A stretch of 64,000 nucleotides of DNA from Parelaphostrongylus tenuis (lineage: Eukaryota; Nematoda; Chromadorea; Rhabditida; Metastrongylidae). Under the pieces are notes generated by a model. That model was given only the letters and a program-made list of their open reading frames with translations. It was not told the origin of the DNA and ran no database searches. Both the position numbers and the translations under genes were made by a program. The stretch lies in NCBI GenBank assembly GCA_019055375.1, contig JAHQIW010001423.1, positions 372,001 to 436,000 of the forward strand, given 5' to 3'. Below, piece by piece: positions 1 through 14,100 of this stretch. Position 1 is the first letter of the stretch. Every line of letters begins with the position of its first letter.

Positions 1-1129
1 CTAAAATATATCGTTGGCAAAAGCCACAAAACAGGTCAACGGCGAGTATAGAGAACGTTTCTGTGATTGTTTGAATAAAATAATAACAACAAAAACTCAA
101 AATTGCTAAAGTTTCGAAATATATAGTCGGAGTAGGACATTATAAGAAAGGATTCTTCAAACAAGCACTAAATCTTCGAACAAAGCTACCATGGAAACTA
201 TCATTGTGTACTTCATTACAGCCATCAGATCAGTCTCCACACAACTTCATCCGCATAACGCCCATGATTACCACAAACTCATGTCGACAAAGAGACTTGT
301 CATCATAACTTCCTTCATATCAACGCATAGTTTAAAAAGTTTACCAGAGAAAAATACGCTGCAGATGGTAGAGTATGCGGTAACGTGAGTCGTATATGAC
401 TCACAACATCGATATCTGTCAAAAAAACATAGGTGGACTTGTTTTCTTCAATCTTCGAAAAACTGACAGAGCACTGGACATTGATAACCAACACGAACGA
501 TATTATATATGAAGAGTACAAAAATAGTGAGCTACACAGGAAATGCATATTTCTTCGATCAAATCACTATATTCACGTAGATGAACGCCAAATTCAATAT
601 AATGCTTTACAAGTTCATGGGATGTTTATTCATCCATAATTATTACACGTATCTAATACATCATCTTTTCACACCGATGCATTGAAATCATCTGAATACA
701 TTTCTATGAGTTGTAATCTGGAAGTGGTATTGTTAGCGTGATTATAAACGCCAACAACCCTTACCGATGATAAGCATTTTTATGAATCTATCTGATCTCT
801 GATTCGGTCTTTTCATGACTTCTAAGATTCTGACTCGACAAGAACAAAAGCATGAATCGAATCCCCTCTCCGACAGGATGGGTACAAACATGTGGGACAA
901 TGGCGCACATATTGCTTGCGGTACATAAAGGAGAAAAATAAAAGCATCAAAAATATGACCGATCAGACGGAATAAAAATGCTCCTTCATACATGTGTTGA
1001 GAAATAACCCGGATATAATAACACCTAATACATTCAGCGTCAAGCTCTATGTCTATAAACGTGCTCTAAAATTGCAAGAAAAAAACTTTTTCGAGTAGAA
1101 TTCTTTGATTAACATCACATTTGGGGCTG

Positions 1130-1655
1130 GAGAACCACAACGCCAGCCCCGCCCCGTCAGGGCGCGGCGGCGAGCAACCCGCACTTACGAGTGTCTTGTG
1201 CTGCCGTCCATCGGGATGAAGATTACCCGTTCGATCCCCTAACAGAACGCTTAATGTGGTTTTTTTTAAGTATTATTTTCAGGTGAGAATTAGTACTGAT
1301 GGTCCTTCTATAACGTAATTATTATAGCAAAAAACCCCAGTCGCCTAACATATCACTACTTTTTGATACGAAATGTAAATTATGGATTAAGAAGTGAATT
1401 GGTCGTTTGTTTTACGGAGTTACTATATGAGATATGGCGTGATATGCTGTGCCAGTGATTTGAGTATATTGTATAGAAAACAAAAGGATAATATCAAAAA
1501 AAAAAACTACAATAAAGCGTCGTGTTAAGGGGATCGAACCAGTAACCTTCTTAATGGACAGCAGCACGAAGCACTCGTCGCTGCGAGTTGCTCGCCGCCA
1601 TGCGCGACGGGTCGGGCTAGCGCTGAGGGTCTGCCGTCCCCAATATGTTGAATCC
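1130..1655. repeat. Inverted pair of a short tRNA-like repeat
   Basis: The block at about 1150-1262 (plus) recurs inverted at about 1505-1655. Both copies carry a B-box-like GTTCGATCCCC and the shared GGCGGCGAGCAAC start. The remaining 1-2500 is AT-rich 3' flank of the nuclear receptor gene, with no exon that I can support. Confidence 0.6.
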
Positions 1656-2560
1656 GAGGAAGGCAAGGTACGTTATGAATTTCTGGACGGAACCCTGTTC
1701 TAAAGTTCCCTCAAAAGAATAAGTTTTCCAATTCGTCATAACTTAAACCTTGCCCTCCTTTACAAGCAACATTGTCAGTAACAATCTGAACTTCTATAAA
1801 GAATAAACGCTAACAAAAAAAAAAACACACGACTAGTTCGAGGACTCGACCTCAGTAATCACAACATTTCACCATGTAATTGACAACCGAAGGAAAAAAA
1901 GGAAAGGAATTTTGGTGTTAACAACAAAATAAGTCTGAAATCAAAGATCTTCTGACCTATTCATAAGTATTTGAATGAAATACCAACTTACATAGATAAA
2001 TCATCTGTCACCTAATCGAACAAATAAATACATAATACTAACAGAAGGACTGACACGTTCATACCAATATGGACTTGAGAGCATGGCATATAAAGCCTAA
2101 GGATTACCATTCCTATCACAGACAATGACTGGTACGTTTGCTTATTCAAAATGTAAACCCCGACACGCTAATTGCAAAAAGTATCTAGGAAGTTTCTAGG
2201 ATCAAACCCTGCTACAAACTACGAAAAAATTCGAAACTAATTCTCTTATAAAATCTCTTTTCTCCTTAATCATCACAACACAGTGAAGTTTTATACCCCT
2301 TACACCTTCGAAATGTAATGCAGCAGGAGATCTGCCTAGCTTTCACAGAAAACTACTTGAAGACAAAAGTCTCTCAGGAACTGGATCGTGTATGAAAAAA
2401 GTGTAATTTCAGTTGAAACATAGACTTTGCACTAGTAATGGAATCACAATAAAGAACACAACTATAATTACAAATAAAACAAATTCTCCTATTCAAAAAT
2501 TGAAGTACAAGTTAACTAGGTCAACAGGGACCTTAAAAGAAATAGTCAAAACCAGGAGAC

Positions 2561-2566
2561 TTTATT
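2561..2566 (-). terminator. Polyadenylation signal of the nuclear receptor gene
   Basis: AATAAA read on the minus strand, 24 nt downstream of the predicted stop. Confidence 0.6.
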
Positions 2567-2589
2567 CATTAATCCTAATGTGGAAGTGT

Positions 2590-2799
2590 TCACGAGACCT
2601 CGGAAGAACAAGAAAAGGGGGAAGGAGAGGGGCATTTCACTCTGAAGGATAGTCGCCATTTATGGTGGTGCCTAAAGATGGGGTGCTTGAGTTTGGTGAT
2701 CGAAAACCGAGAGCAGTTTCTTTGACCAAAGAATTCAACGCGAATAAGTTCAAACATATCAATCATCTGCAGTGACTCGTTTTTCTTGGCCGCAACTTT
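2590..2799 (-). CDS. Nuclear receptor exon 12 (stop)
   Basis: Starts [20 protein letters not shown], the family's final LBD helices, then runs into a less conserved tail to a TGA. An unrecognised intron could shorten or alter the tail. The AATAAA just downstream supports this as the terminal exon. Confidence 0.82.
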   Translation of the reverse strand, partial: KVAAKKNESLQMIDMFELIRVEFFGQRNCSRFSITKLKHPIFRHHHKWRLSFRVKCPSPSPFSCSSEVS

Positions 2800-5047
2800 C
2801 TGTAATCGGAACGTAAAATTCCTTACAACTACGTTCGACGATAGACTCTTCACAAGGTGAAAATTTGATCTATAAAAAAACCTACTCGGATTGTAGGTAT
2901 CCTTAGCAAGATATTAGCAAATCGTTCATGGACTAGAGATCCGGTGTAATGTCGTTGAATATGTCTGTGCAAAGCAGTGAGCAATTTCTTCTGTTCAGCA
3001 GCCACATTTCGTTGACTGGCCGAGTCAATACCATCTGTGTCTAAACAAATAGAAGTTTATTAGTTTATCGACTTGACATTTTGAAGACCCGCGTAGATAT
3101 CGCGCAGTCGCTAGCGCGGTAGTTAGAGAGCGGCATTTGCATGCATTTGTGGCTTTCTAACTGCTTTCCCACGAGCACGAGACGCGACGCCGAAATTGCA
3201 GAAGCTGAGTGAGATTCAACGTCGCGCGGCATCAAAAAGACCCTCATGGTCCTCAAAGGTTTTGACTGAATTGCGACAATTAAAACCAATGTCTTCTAAT
3301 CTTGACCAAATAAATGCAACGAGTAGGATTTTTGGAAAGTTAGCCAGTATGACGTCGATTATGAAACATCAACTGCACTTTGTCCCTCAATTCAACCTAT
3401 ATCACAATCATTTCCTTGTGCGGGTCCCAGTACTTCTAGCACACGACTCGTCTCCTCGCACTCATCGCTTTTTGGGGTTTCCATCTACTTCACAACATCG
3501 CAAAATATTGTCAAGCACGGCCCCTTGCAATCGTGGGGATGGCCAGGCGGGCGCGTTCATTGACTGGAGTGGAGGGGAGGGGCACAGGGCCTGCGTCGAG
3601 CATCACTAACCACTCAGCCATAGTCCCCTCTTCTCCTTTAAGAAACATCAAATCACAAAAGAACTCTATATATCGCTTGAAGATATACCTGGATCGAAAA
3701 ACATTATGGCTTGAAGAGTAGCGAATTCCGTGGTAGAGATGTTGAGCTGGCGAAACGGTTTCATCACATAATCAATCATCGCTGCCATTACCGGAGTTAG
3801 CCCAGAAACACTGAATGAAATCACTTTTTGCGAGCAACCGGAAGATGCATCTCGGTGACGATCCAATGATCCAGCTGGCAATCTGGAAATATTAGTACTC
3901 AATATAAATAGGTGAAGAAGAAAAAAAAACGTAAAGGACGTGGTTGTTAGGAACAGGCAGAGATAAAGCAGATATTACTCAACAAGTCCAAATTAGAAAA
4001 CTTCGAAACCAGCTCGTTGAGAGTGGGGTTAAACTTGATTTTATCACCAAAGTATGCGTCGGATATCGAAAATCTAGATATGAAGCATAGCTTACCCGCA
4101 GTTTTCTTCGAAGAGCTTACTATCGAACAACGTATGCATCTCTGGGACGCCCCTCAGTGCCTGGTACGGGTCGACCATAATCCTGAAAACTCAAAGCACT
4201 AGACAAAATATTCATTCCATAGAAATCGGGTTCGAATAGCTACAGTCAATAGTCGCTAAAGTTGAATGTAGATCTAGTGAAGTCAGAAATCGCTCAGTGC
4301 TAAGCACAGTAATTTAGCATGCATCATGGAGAAGCACACACTTTCTCCATTTTCGGTTCGATCTTTCGGGTGATGGTTTGTGATAAGCTATAGTGTTTTC
4401 GTATCCTACAATGAAACTTTTTAAGTCTTTTATTTAGACTGTGCTGTTTCTCGAAAAGAGGAGGAACGAAATTAGACATAGCAGATTTGATAGATTGATA
4501 CCGTTTCCAGAGAAAACGTTCAAAACTCCATGAGATGATGTGCTACTCCAAAGGAATATCACAGACTCTTTTCGTGAGAAAAAATAGAGGATAACTGAGA
4601 ACAAAGAAAGTTCCTAGCCCGAAGAAAACTGAGCACCAGAATCTTTGGGTAGTTCCCGGACGACAGAACTCTAATATCTCAACAAGTGTTGGGTTAGTTG
4701 CTCAGTGATATATATATATATATATATATTAATATATATATTATATCACTGGAAATCACTCTCTCTCGGCGTGTTGATCAATCCCTGAGGGATGCGCCAT
4801 GCATTCGACTTCAATTTTTAACTTCGTTTGAGGTGACTGAATGCATATCTGGCCTTTACAATGACTCGCGGTGGCCTCCCGCTGAACCGAGTCAGTGCTG
4901 CTTATCCTCCCAGACAAGTCCTGAGACCTGTCTGGTACCAATTTACCGACCCCGGAGGGATGGAAGGCTTGGTGAGCCATGAGCGCGAGATCGAGCCAAT
5001 GACCTCGTGTGCGACGCAGGGCACCTCTAACCACTGCGCCACATGCG

Positions 5048-5121
<74 letters not shown>

Positions 5122-8100
5122 AGAAGAGAGAGAGACGCCGCTCTACGCGCCAGGATACCGAAAATAAGGGGGCCGGTCACGTGGTGCGCTTCAACAACCG
5201 ATATACTAGAGTCGTTACCAACTGGATTCCTCGGGACATCAAGCGCTCTACAGCAAGACCACCGATTCGTTGGTCCGATTTCTTCACGAAAGGTATAGAA
5301 GAATGATATGATGCTCATCGAATCCCTAGAGCGAGGAAGACCCACTGGTCTACTCTTGCACGCGATAGGGAAAAATGGAAGTGTTGCTGGTATCCGCTCG
5401 AGTCACTCGTCGATCAACGGGATGACAGGTGATACAGGTGACATATATACACATATTACATATATATATATATATATATATATACATACATACATACATA
5501 CACATGCATATTGATGTGAGAAGTCGCTACACATTGAAATACCACCGAGAACTCTGAGGCGCCAATCAGTCCGTAATCCCTTTCATGTCCGTCTCTGTAC
5601 AACGAAAGATTTCAATATATGTCCTAACAGCAGAGACGGTGATTGCATGAGCGTAGGAAGAACTTGCCTAATATCTTGCATAGCGTGTGGCGATAAATAT
5701 AATGGCGAGACGGGAAAGCCACTCTATGTCCCGCATAGAAGAACAGCTTGCTGACAAGCGTCTTTATAGACGAAGCACCCCGCTAAGAACACATAGAGCG
5801 TAAAAGCATAACGGAGTAGACCTTGATTAGAACCATCCTATAGAAGAATATAGAACCACCATCCTTGCTCAGGAACATAAAACGTCAGCGCGAAAGATTT
5901 TGGAAGCGTTTTGGATTAACACAACCGATCCCACTATAAACCGAAGTGAGGAATGCTTCGTTATCACTCGTGATATGAGATAGTTATATAAGACCGTTGT
6001 TTTGCTTGGTAGGGTGCATTGCGAGCCTATGCGGTCTCCTTCCGGTGATCTCCACTTGAATCAGTCAGTGGAACACATTTAAAAAAGCGGTGAGTATGTT
6101 AAGAATTGGTTTTGAGCTTGATACGATTGAAATCTCGGTCTGACGATTTTTTAAAAAAGCAGTGTAGGTATTTGACTGTATAGATTGTAAACAACTTGAC
6201 CTTTCTTAGCTCTAATAAAGGCGAACAGCCAAATCGCCAGCTGTTCAATAAGGAATAATATAAGAGCTCGTGTCTGGCTTAAGATAGAAAATTAGGAATT
6301 ACTGAAGCATGCCGAAATTGATAAATAGTAAGTCTTCGCCTTTGTTATAGATTGTGTGAAAAAAAAATCTATGCCGAGAGAACCTATTCCTAGCAGACTG
6401 TTGTAAAACCGATAATCACAAATGCTGTACGAAAAAATTTGTTCAAATAGATATTTTTGGTGAAGGTTTCCAACGGGTAAATCAAACACATTCACTGGTA
6501 GATCAAACGCAGTATCTGTAGGGACGAAGCAAGAGTCATCTTATTCTATTGCGTAGATCGATAGCGTCTCGCAACATCTTCACAGCAATTCCTTACATTA
6601 ATATATTGTTTATTATCTAATACTGACAAATACTGACAAAAATGTCATATTTAATGTAAGTTTGATTGCAGTTTCACTAAATAATGATTCTTCATCCGTA
6701 TTCGCTCGAAAATTTAACTTTTAGTGATCTCGCTTTTGGAGTGGAAAAATTGCAAATCGGCGTGTAACGCTTCCTTAGAGACAAAGACGAAGAGGTCTTC
6801 TACGAAGATACTTATGATAGCGAGGATAGCCTTCGCAGCTAGTACTTCTCAAGACTAGACTCAGATAGTGGAGTACTATGTAGTTCGCCTTACAAAGGAA
6901 GAGTCGGTGGCAGGATCTGAGATATGACTTATCCCCAAGCAGAACTATTCAATCGAGGCCATAGAGGTGTTGAAAACCTTGCATTGTTTGGATGCAAGAC
7001 TCCACTGGGCTTATGATCTGCTCATGGTTTCGAGAGCTTCCACAACGTCGCACCTCATGTCGAAGGGTCGAATCATGGAGATTCACCCACCTGCTTGCAG
7101 GCACGACGTAAACGACAAGCTGTACAAAACAAGACAATTTTTGAAACTTGGGAATAGTAATTGTGAGGGTCCATTCACACCAGGGAGAGAGGGATGCACC
7201 GACGAGTCGATGGTGCCATCCAAAGGACGAATTAGGTTCCACCAGTTTGTTCCTTTCAGAAAGAATAGATATGAAATGAAGGTATACAAACTCTGTGGTG
7301 AAGGCGGATATTTCTACAAAACGATGGTGTACACAGGAGCGGACACAAATCCGAGACCGGCCGAACGGCCTCTTGCAGTGTAGTCATGGACCTGATAAAG
7401 GATCTCCTAGATCAACAAATGCCCCCTCTGCAGGCAAATGGTACACCAGTGCTTCCCTGGCTGGGAGGAGGACTTATGAATGGTATGTGCATTTCGCTAG
7501 TTCTTGCTTCGCAATCTGTAATTCCATACTTTAGGCATGTAGGTCTACTATTCCATTTCGTCACGCGCGTATTCCTCAAGAACGCCTGGCTACTCTGCTG
7601 CACCTTCAAGGAAGAAAGTCGAAGTAAACGCGTCCAAGGCGGCAACATGTGTTATATAGGGCAACGTAATGCTCCTCCGTCGACATCCAGCCACGTACTC
7701 CAAACGGCATCACTTCAAAAAGTGCGTCAGGTGGTATAGAAACTGTGTAAATATCATGCGCAGTGAATAGGAACGAGCTTATATATGAGGAGAAAAGGCA
7801 CGTACGTACAAGGTACAATTAGTGTAAAATGTATTTTTTTTGCATGGAATTTTATGATGCTACATACCAACTATGTGATCTTGAAAGCTTTCGATATAGT
7901 TCACTTTTAGGTAGTATTGTCTTTTCATTGTATCGTATAATTTTATTATTTTCGGACACCTTATTGATTCGTCTTCATAGCGTTCTTTTTTTCACTGTTG
8001 AGATCCCACAACTTTTAGCATTCTGTTTGTTTTTTCGTCTTCCTCGACGTGTAAAATACTGACTGAACACATCTCCTTGCAATCTCGAGAACAGTCTGGC

Positions 8101-11100
8101 TATAGCGCTCCATAGGGCGTCCGTTCTGCGTTCAGGAGAGTGGTTAGTGGGGGGGGGTTTCGCCCGCCAGCGCCACGACGTACCTCACAACCACTCGGCC
8201 ATGGCGCCCCGTTGTATTAATTGTATTGTATTATTATTGTTGTATGTTATATGCATGAACGTTATATCCACTTGTATAAATGCGTGTTGTAGGAGTCTTT
8301 GACTCAACGTCCGCCATGGTGTTATTATGTTATAGTTATATTTCTCATGATGTTCAATAAATAATTTGCGGAAAAGAAATAATTGGTCAGGGCCAAGGGC
8401 ATAAAAGTAAAAAAATAAAATCCTAGAGGCAAGAGTGATGACAGAACTGGCGTCAGTAGAGCAACGGGTGAGAGCCACGCGCTACCGCATAGAGTGAGAT
8501 GCAGGTTCAAGTCCCGTCCGATGCAAAAGCTTTGCACATCACTCTACATCACTAAGTAAATAGAAATATACAAACAAAGCTTATATAGGATCAAGATTTA
8601 TCATATCATCCGCTATGGTTTTTATGGTGTTATAACTATATTTTTCTGATGATGATGGACAAACATTTTGAGGAAAAAAATAGTGGGATAGGATCAAAAG
8701 ATAGAAACAGATAGGATATTAAAACACGGTTCACTTAGAATTAAGATTTTACTATGTAAACCCAGGAAACTCTTTGTGATAACAAACCATCGTACTTCGG
8801 AAGCAAAACGTAGATCTCTTTCAAGTTGGTAGATTCGTATTCTAAAGGTTTTCCAGAGAGAAAACCTACTACTGCAATATCTACTTCTCAAAACATCGAA
8901 TCATTTCTAATCAGATCCAAGAAATCTTATCTATTTACTGCTTTTTCGCAGTTTTATAATGTTTTCAATTACACCAAAGAGAATTGAATGCTGGGCAAAA
9001 ATCCGACCTTAGACGAGAGTTGAGCCTTCCACCCATGCCGCGGGTGCGTGCTACCACTACACCACCGAGGCCACCGCTTACTCACCACTCATTGGCTGAA
9101 ACGCGGGTTCAACTTCCATCTGAGGTCGAATTTTTGCCCACTACTCAATCCTCTTAGCTATATTTGAAACCTATCAATTACTCGAGTAAAAAAGCTGTTT
9201 GGTAAGACCAAAAAACACGAGTGTATTCCACAAAATGCAATCGTATTCTAGAAAATTCGTGATGAAAATAGAGATTTTTAGACCGACTGGACGTTCTTTC
9301 TACTAAAAAGACTTTTACAAAAGTCACTTCAGCAAGATACAATTTTTCGTAGCGATAAAGTATGCTTAGAATCAACAGTTACTATGTAAAAGTAGACGCT
9401 AATCGAGAGTTGTGGCCCCATTGAGCTTACAAGCCTAAGCCTAGCATGCTCTTAAAAGTTCTTCTTGAAGCAACCATTTAAAGAAATACTCTAAAAATTG
9501 GTAGGAGCACAACCCTCCACAAGGGCTTAATACTAAGGAACTCCGCTGTGAAGTTGAAACAACGCATTCCAACAGTGAAACGTCTCTTTTAGATTGCTGG
9601 GATTTATATATACCTGAGAGAATTGAGTGGTGAGCAAAAATGCGGCCTCAGGCGGGAATCGATCCGCGTTTCATCCTATCCGGGGACACGTGCTCTATCA
9701 CTACACAACCGAGGCACATTTGCCCGACCACTCCTTCTTCAACATCTCAATGTTAGCTATGATAAAACAGCTATGTTAGCTATGGAATTTATATCACAAA
9801 TCAAACTTACTGCCAAAGTCGGCATTACTCAAACTATCGATCGACTGTTAAAAAAACATTGATAAAACAAAAAAAAAGTTAAAGGAACTCGGAAAAATGC
9901 TCCTTTTCAAAAAAAATGTGGTTTTTTTCGTTGATACACTGGAAGTTTTCGACATATGAGCGTCCTTTTTACTGGAGAGCCCTTTGAATCTAAATTGATA
10001 ATATACCCTCAAAACCTGACTTTATGAAATAAATTCCCATACTTTCATTCCGACGCAAGATAGTACAAACTGCTGCCGTAGACGGGGTGCGCCTATAAAC
10101 AAGTGAAGCCGTTGTCAAGGATCTAATTGCCTGTTCCGGAGAGAAGGAAGGCTTGGTGAGTCTTGGGCACGGGACCGAAATCGATCATCGATGAATCGAC
10201 CATGCCTATGACGAAAAGCACTCTGACCACTGCGCCACACGCGCTCTTGACTTCACAAATCAGATAACAAAGTCATTAAGAGCAATGGAATGATGTATAC
10301 CTATACTACGTTACATACAATGGAGGAAACTCTCGAGCTAGACGACGTGTTATTGGCTATGAGGATGGGAACATTCTGTTCTTCAATATACATAGTACAA
10401 AAGTGACAGTGTAATCTGTCAGAAAAAAGCGAAGTCTTAAAATCAATTGGAAGGTAATGAATCAAAAGGCCGACTCCGAGTATCATTACTCACTCGGCTA
10501 CCAACACTCACAGCAATATTACGACGTCATAAGTGCCTTTTGTTTACCATAACAAACCCGTTAAACGATTGGCTGCTGACAGCTTCGATGCCTTACTTCA
10601 ATAAAAGACTGGTAGGAGGGCGCTGGCCTCCGTGGTGTAGTGGAAGCACGCGCTCTTCGTGTAGATGAAACGCAGTTTTGACTCCCGCCTGTGGTCAAAA
10701 GTTCTGCATGTAACCAAACCCGATATTTGCGTTTTTCGTTATCAGGATACAAACTCTTCTCAAACACTAATTACCTGTGGGATAAGTGTCCCGTAGTCAG
10801 CGGGGAGGCTACCGTACTCGGTTGGAAGGCGCATCGTAAGCACATCCGCATTTGCAGCATTCAAGTCATTCTTAGTTCTGTAACTAGTCCTATTTCAACT
10901 GAACAAGTCAAGGAAACAAACCGGAGAAACGAAACGATATTACTGTTGAATAATCAGAGTGAGATACTCACAGCATTCCCTGGATCTGATCGTGAGATGT
11001 GCGCGATATGACGACGCCTTCTAATTTCTTCTCACCGTGTTCCGGCGTGCGAAATGCTTCACACATGATCATATATGAACTGGCATGGTTGGTGATGAGA

Positions 11101-14100
11101 GCTATCTGAATTGTAACAGATCAGTCCTTCAAGCAGAAAGTCGCTGATCGGGGCATAAAAGATACTCTCAATACGTAAAAAAAAACAATACTGATATCTG
11201 CACAGTAACCAAAAAAGTGTAATCCACATCAAAAAAGTGATAAATAAGGCGCAAAATTACAATACACAAAAATGAACAAAACAGGTTATTTAACAACCTT
11301 CTAACAAGCTACAACACGTCCAATGAAAAATTTACTCTGTTTTTCACGCTAGGAACTGCCATTACTGACAGACGATGTCGCGCTCGTCGCTCGCGCGGCA
11401 GTCGCAGGCAGGCAGCATCTGCAAGTCGATGACACTTGCAAATGCTGCCTGTCTGCCTTGCTCCGAGACGCGACGCCGCCACCAGAGTTGCTGAGTGAGG
11501 TGCGATGTCGCGCGACGTGCGTTCCGTAGTACGTGGTCCCCAAAGGGTTAAAATGCATTCCTGCCGTTCTGAAGAAAGCGCGTCATTGGTGCGCGATATT
11601 AATGCGATTTGGAATGTGTTTACATTTTTCGTGGCTCCCGAGAGGGACGATTCTCATTGGGTTATTCGAGATAATCCTTCTATCGCCCATTTCCCAAAAG
11701 AAAGAAGGGGAAGGTGAAAATACTTCAGAATGCATGGAAGTAAACAAACACAAATGTTGGACTGTTCCTTAGACTCTGGAAACTTAGAAAAGTTCTTGTG
11801 CCGTTCTCAGAGCCTTTCAACCAATGGTCAGTTGACACTGCTTTACTGAACCATTTTTCTAACTGAATATCTCATCAACTACATTCCCACAAAGTGAAAT
11901 TCTCCCTTAGACCTATAAAATTCATGCTTTACTAAATAAAACAATGGGAGGAGCAGCGTAGTGGTTACTATGAAGTTTATCAAGAAACAAGGTGACAGGC
12001 ACAGCCAATTCGATACTTTTGCTGATCTCTTTCAATCGATCATCTGAACATCCAGGAACACGCTGGCTCGGCTAGCTAGAAGATTGCAGAGAAAATTGTC
12101 TCGACCACTAGAAGACTATGTTGAGCAACAGTTGAAACAAAAAGCAGAACTTCTGAAGACCATTGGAAAAATGAAGTCGCAAACTTCAGTGGAGCCCGAA
12201 CTCCGTAATTACCCTTTCTAGAGTTCAAATTTTGCTTAGTGCACTACCAAGACTGTCGCTTTACCTTCAGCTTGACTAGTTTTGACTATATAGGTTTAAC
12301 CAGCGATCAATCACACGTCAATGGGATTGATTCGGAATGCATCAGTGGGCTCTGAAGCCAGTTAAGCTGATGAAATACTTGAAATCAATTGTTTGGCTCC
12401 TATTTGCAACTTTTTTTCTCGTCGCAGGACACTAAGTGAAATCACTTCCCCTTAGTTCTCATGGTACTCTGCATTGTAGAAAGAGTAGGTAGTGAATTAT
12501 AGGTCCTAAACTTTATAATAGAGGAAATCGTTATATTAAGCCGACAAAAAAAAAATCAAGCATTACCTTGTCGGCATGAGGGAGATTTCGAAAGCAAGCA
12601 AACGATTTCGCCCAATCGATATACAGAGCAATGATTCTCGATCTCCAGAATGGCATTTTATTCTGATCCATACCTGGCTTCGGAGAGGCGATAGGGTCGG
12701 CAATCTAAAACCAAATCTCGCTTAAGAAAAAGTCGGTTATCATTGTCAGAACTTCGGTGAAAAATGTACAACCACATTACTCTGACACTAATCGGCTGAT
12801 GAAAACGACTAGGAGCTGCTAAAGCATCATCCAGTGATGCGTACGGTTCAATATCGGCTCGACTTAGTAGGAGTGTTAGGTTGTTCTCCAAAGTCGTAAG
12901 TCGCTCGAGCATCGGATCGACAGCACTCTGAATAGGAATCATCTACGTCGACACGCGAATCCGTTTTCTACTGAAAGTTAACCCTCTGCGGACGGTGTGC
13001 ACCATTTTCTATGCATGAGTTTTCAGCGGTCTTTTTCGCTAGACAGAGCTTTCTTTTCAGCGTTTTAGTTGTCATTCGAAAGCTTAGATCTCGAAGATCT
13101 CAATATTTTGCTTAGTTTCCGAAAAGGCCTTCTTAGTACGCTACAGCAGCAAAGATAAACTTGTGTTCCACACCACGAGTGCTTCGCCTGCCTGGCTAGC
13201 GTCTGAGAATAGCTTTTGATCATACCAAACTAAAGGTCATTCAATAATACAAATTCTCGGTGATTCCGAAGATGAAATTCGTTTTTGAAACGGCCTTTAA
13301 AGTGCGTTGCATAACCGAAAAGATAATACGTTGGACACTTGAAGTTTTTTCCGCCTATATGAGTTATATTTGCACAAAAAGTGTATGAGCGTGTAAAGAT
13401 AATTACGTAGAATTAGAGTAACACAAAAAGTCCTAAAGTTTCTCAACAAAATAGCGTGACACTTGCAGAAATTGATCAACAGTTGCTTGCCAAGGGTTAT
13501 AAGTGAACAGTGAGATTAAGCTTAACACTTACACTATCATGCTTGTGGTCTTTGCTATCGAGTGTGCTTGGTCCCAGACGAATGTCATCATGATTGCAGC
13601 TATCAGGAGACGTGCGCGGACTGATATGAAATTAAAAACAAAATTATTGAGAAATCAAAAGACCTAACTCTATCTGAACCTCAGTATAAAAGATGTAAAC
13701 TATCTCGCAGACTGGCCTTTTTTCTAAGATAGGAATTGTTGACAGAATAAAAAGACATAGTATGATATAGCAGGTCTTCTTATAAATTTTGGCACTAGAG
13801 TAATACAGACCAAATTTATCAACCACAAGTAACTGAAACTGCTTGACAACTGTATTCAAAGTGTGCGCCATCAGCCTGAGCACATTTCTGCCATATCTCA
13901 GGCAACAAATCAATACCGTTTTGTGCAGAAATTTCTGAGCTTCCTCTTGGTAACAGATTTGTCCATACTTGCCGCATTATGCCTTACGGAATCATGGCGA
14001 AACTCAACAAAGAATCAAAACGCTCTTCGCCTGGGCACAAACTTTTGAGTCTTCGCATCGTAAAGCAGCAAATTGCTATAAAGGCTTCATTCAGCGGCCA

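Noticed and set aside
4698..5514. Several ORFs with YIYIYI or RERERE runs
   Set aside because: Translations of TA, GA and CATA microsatellites.
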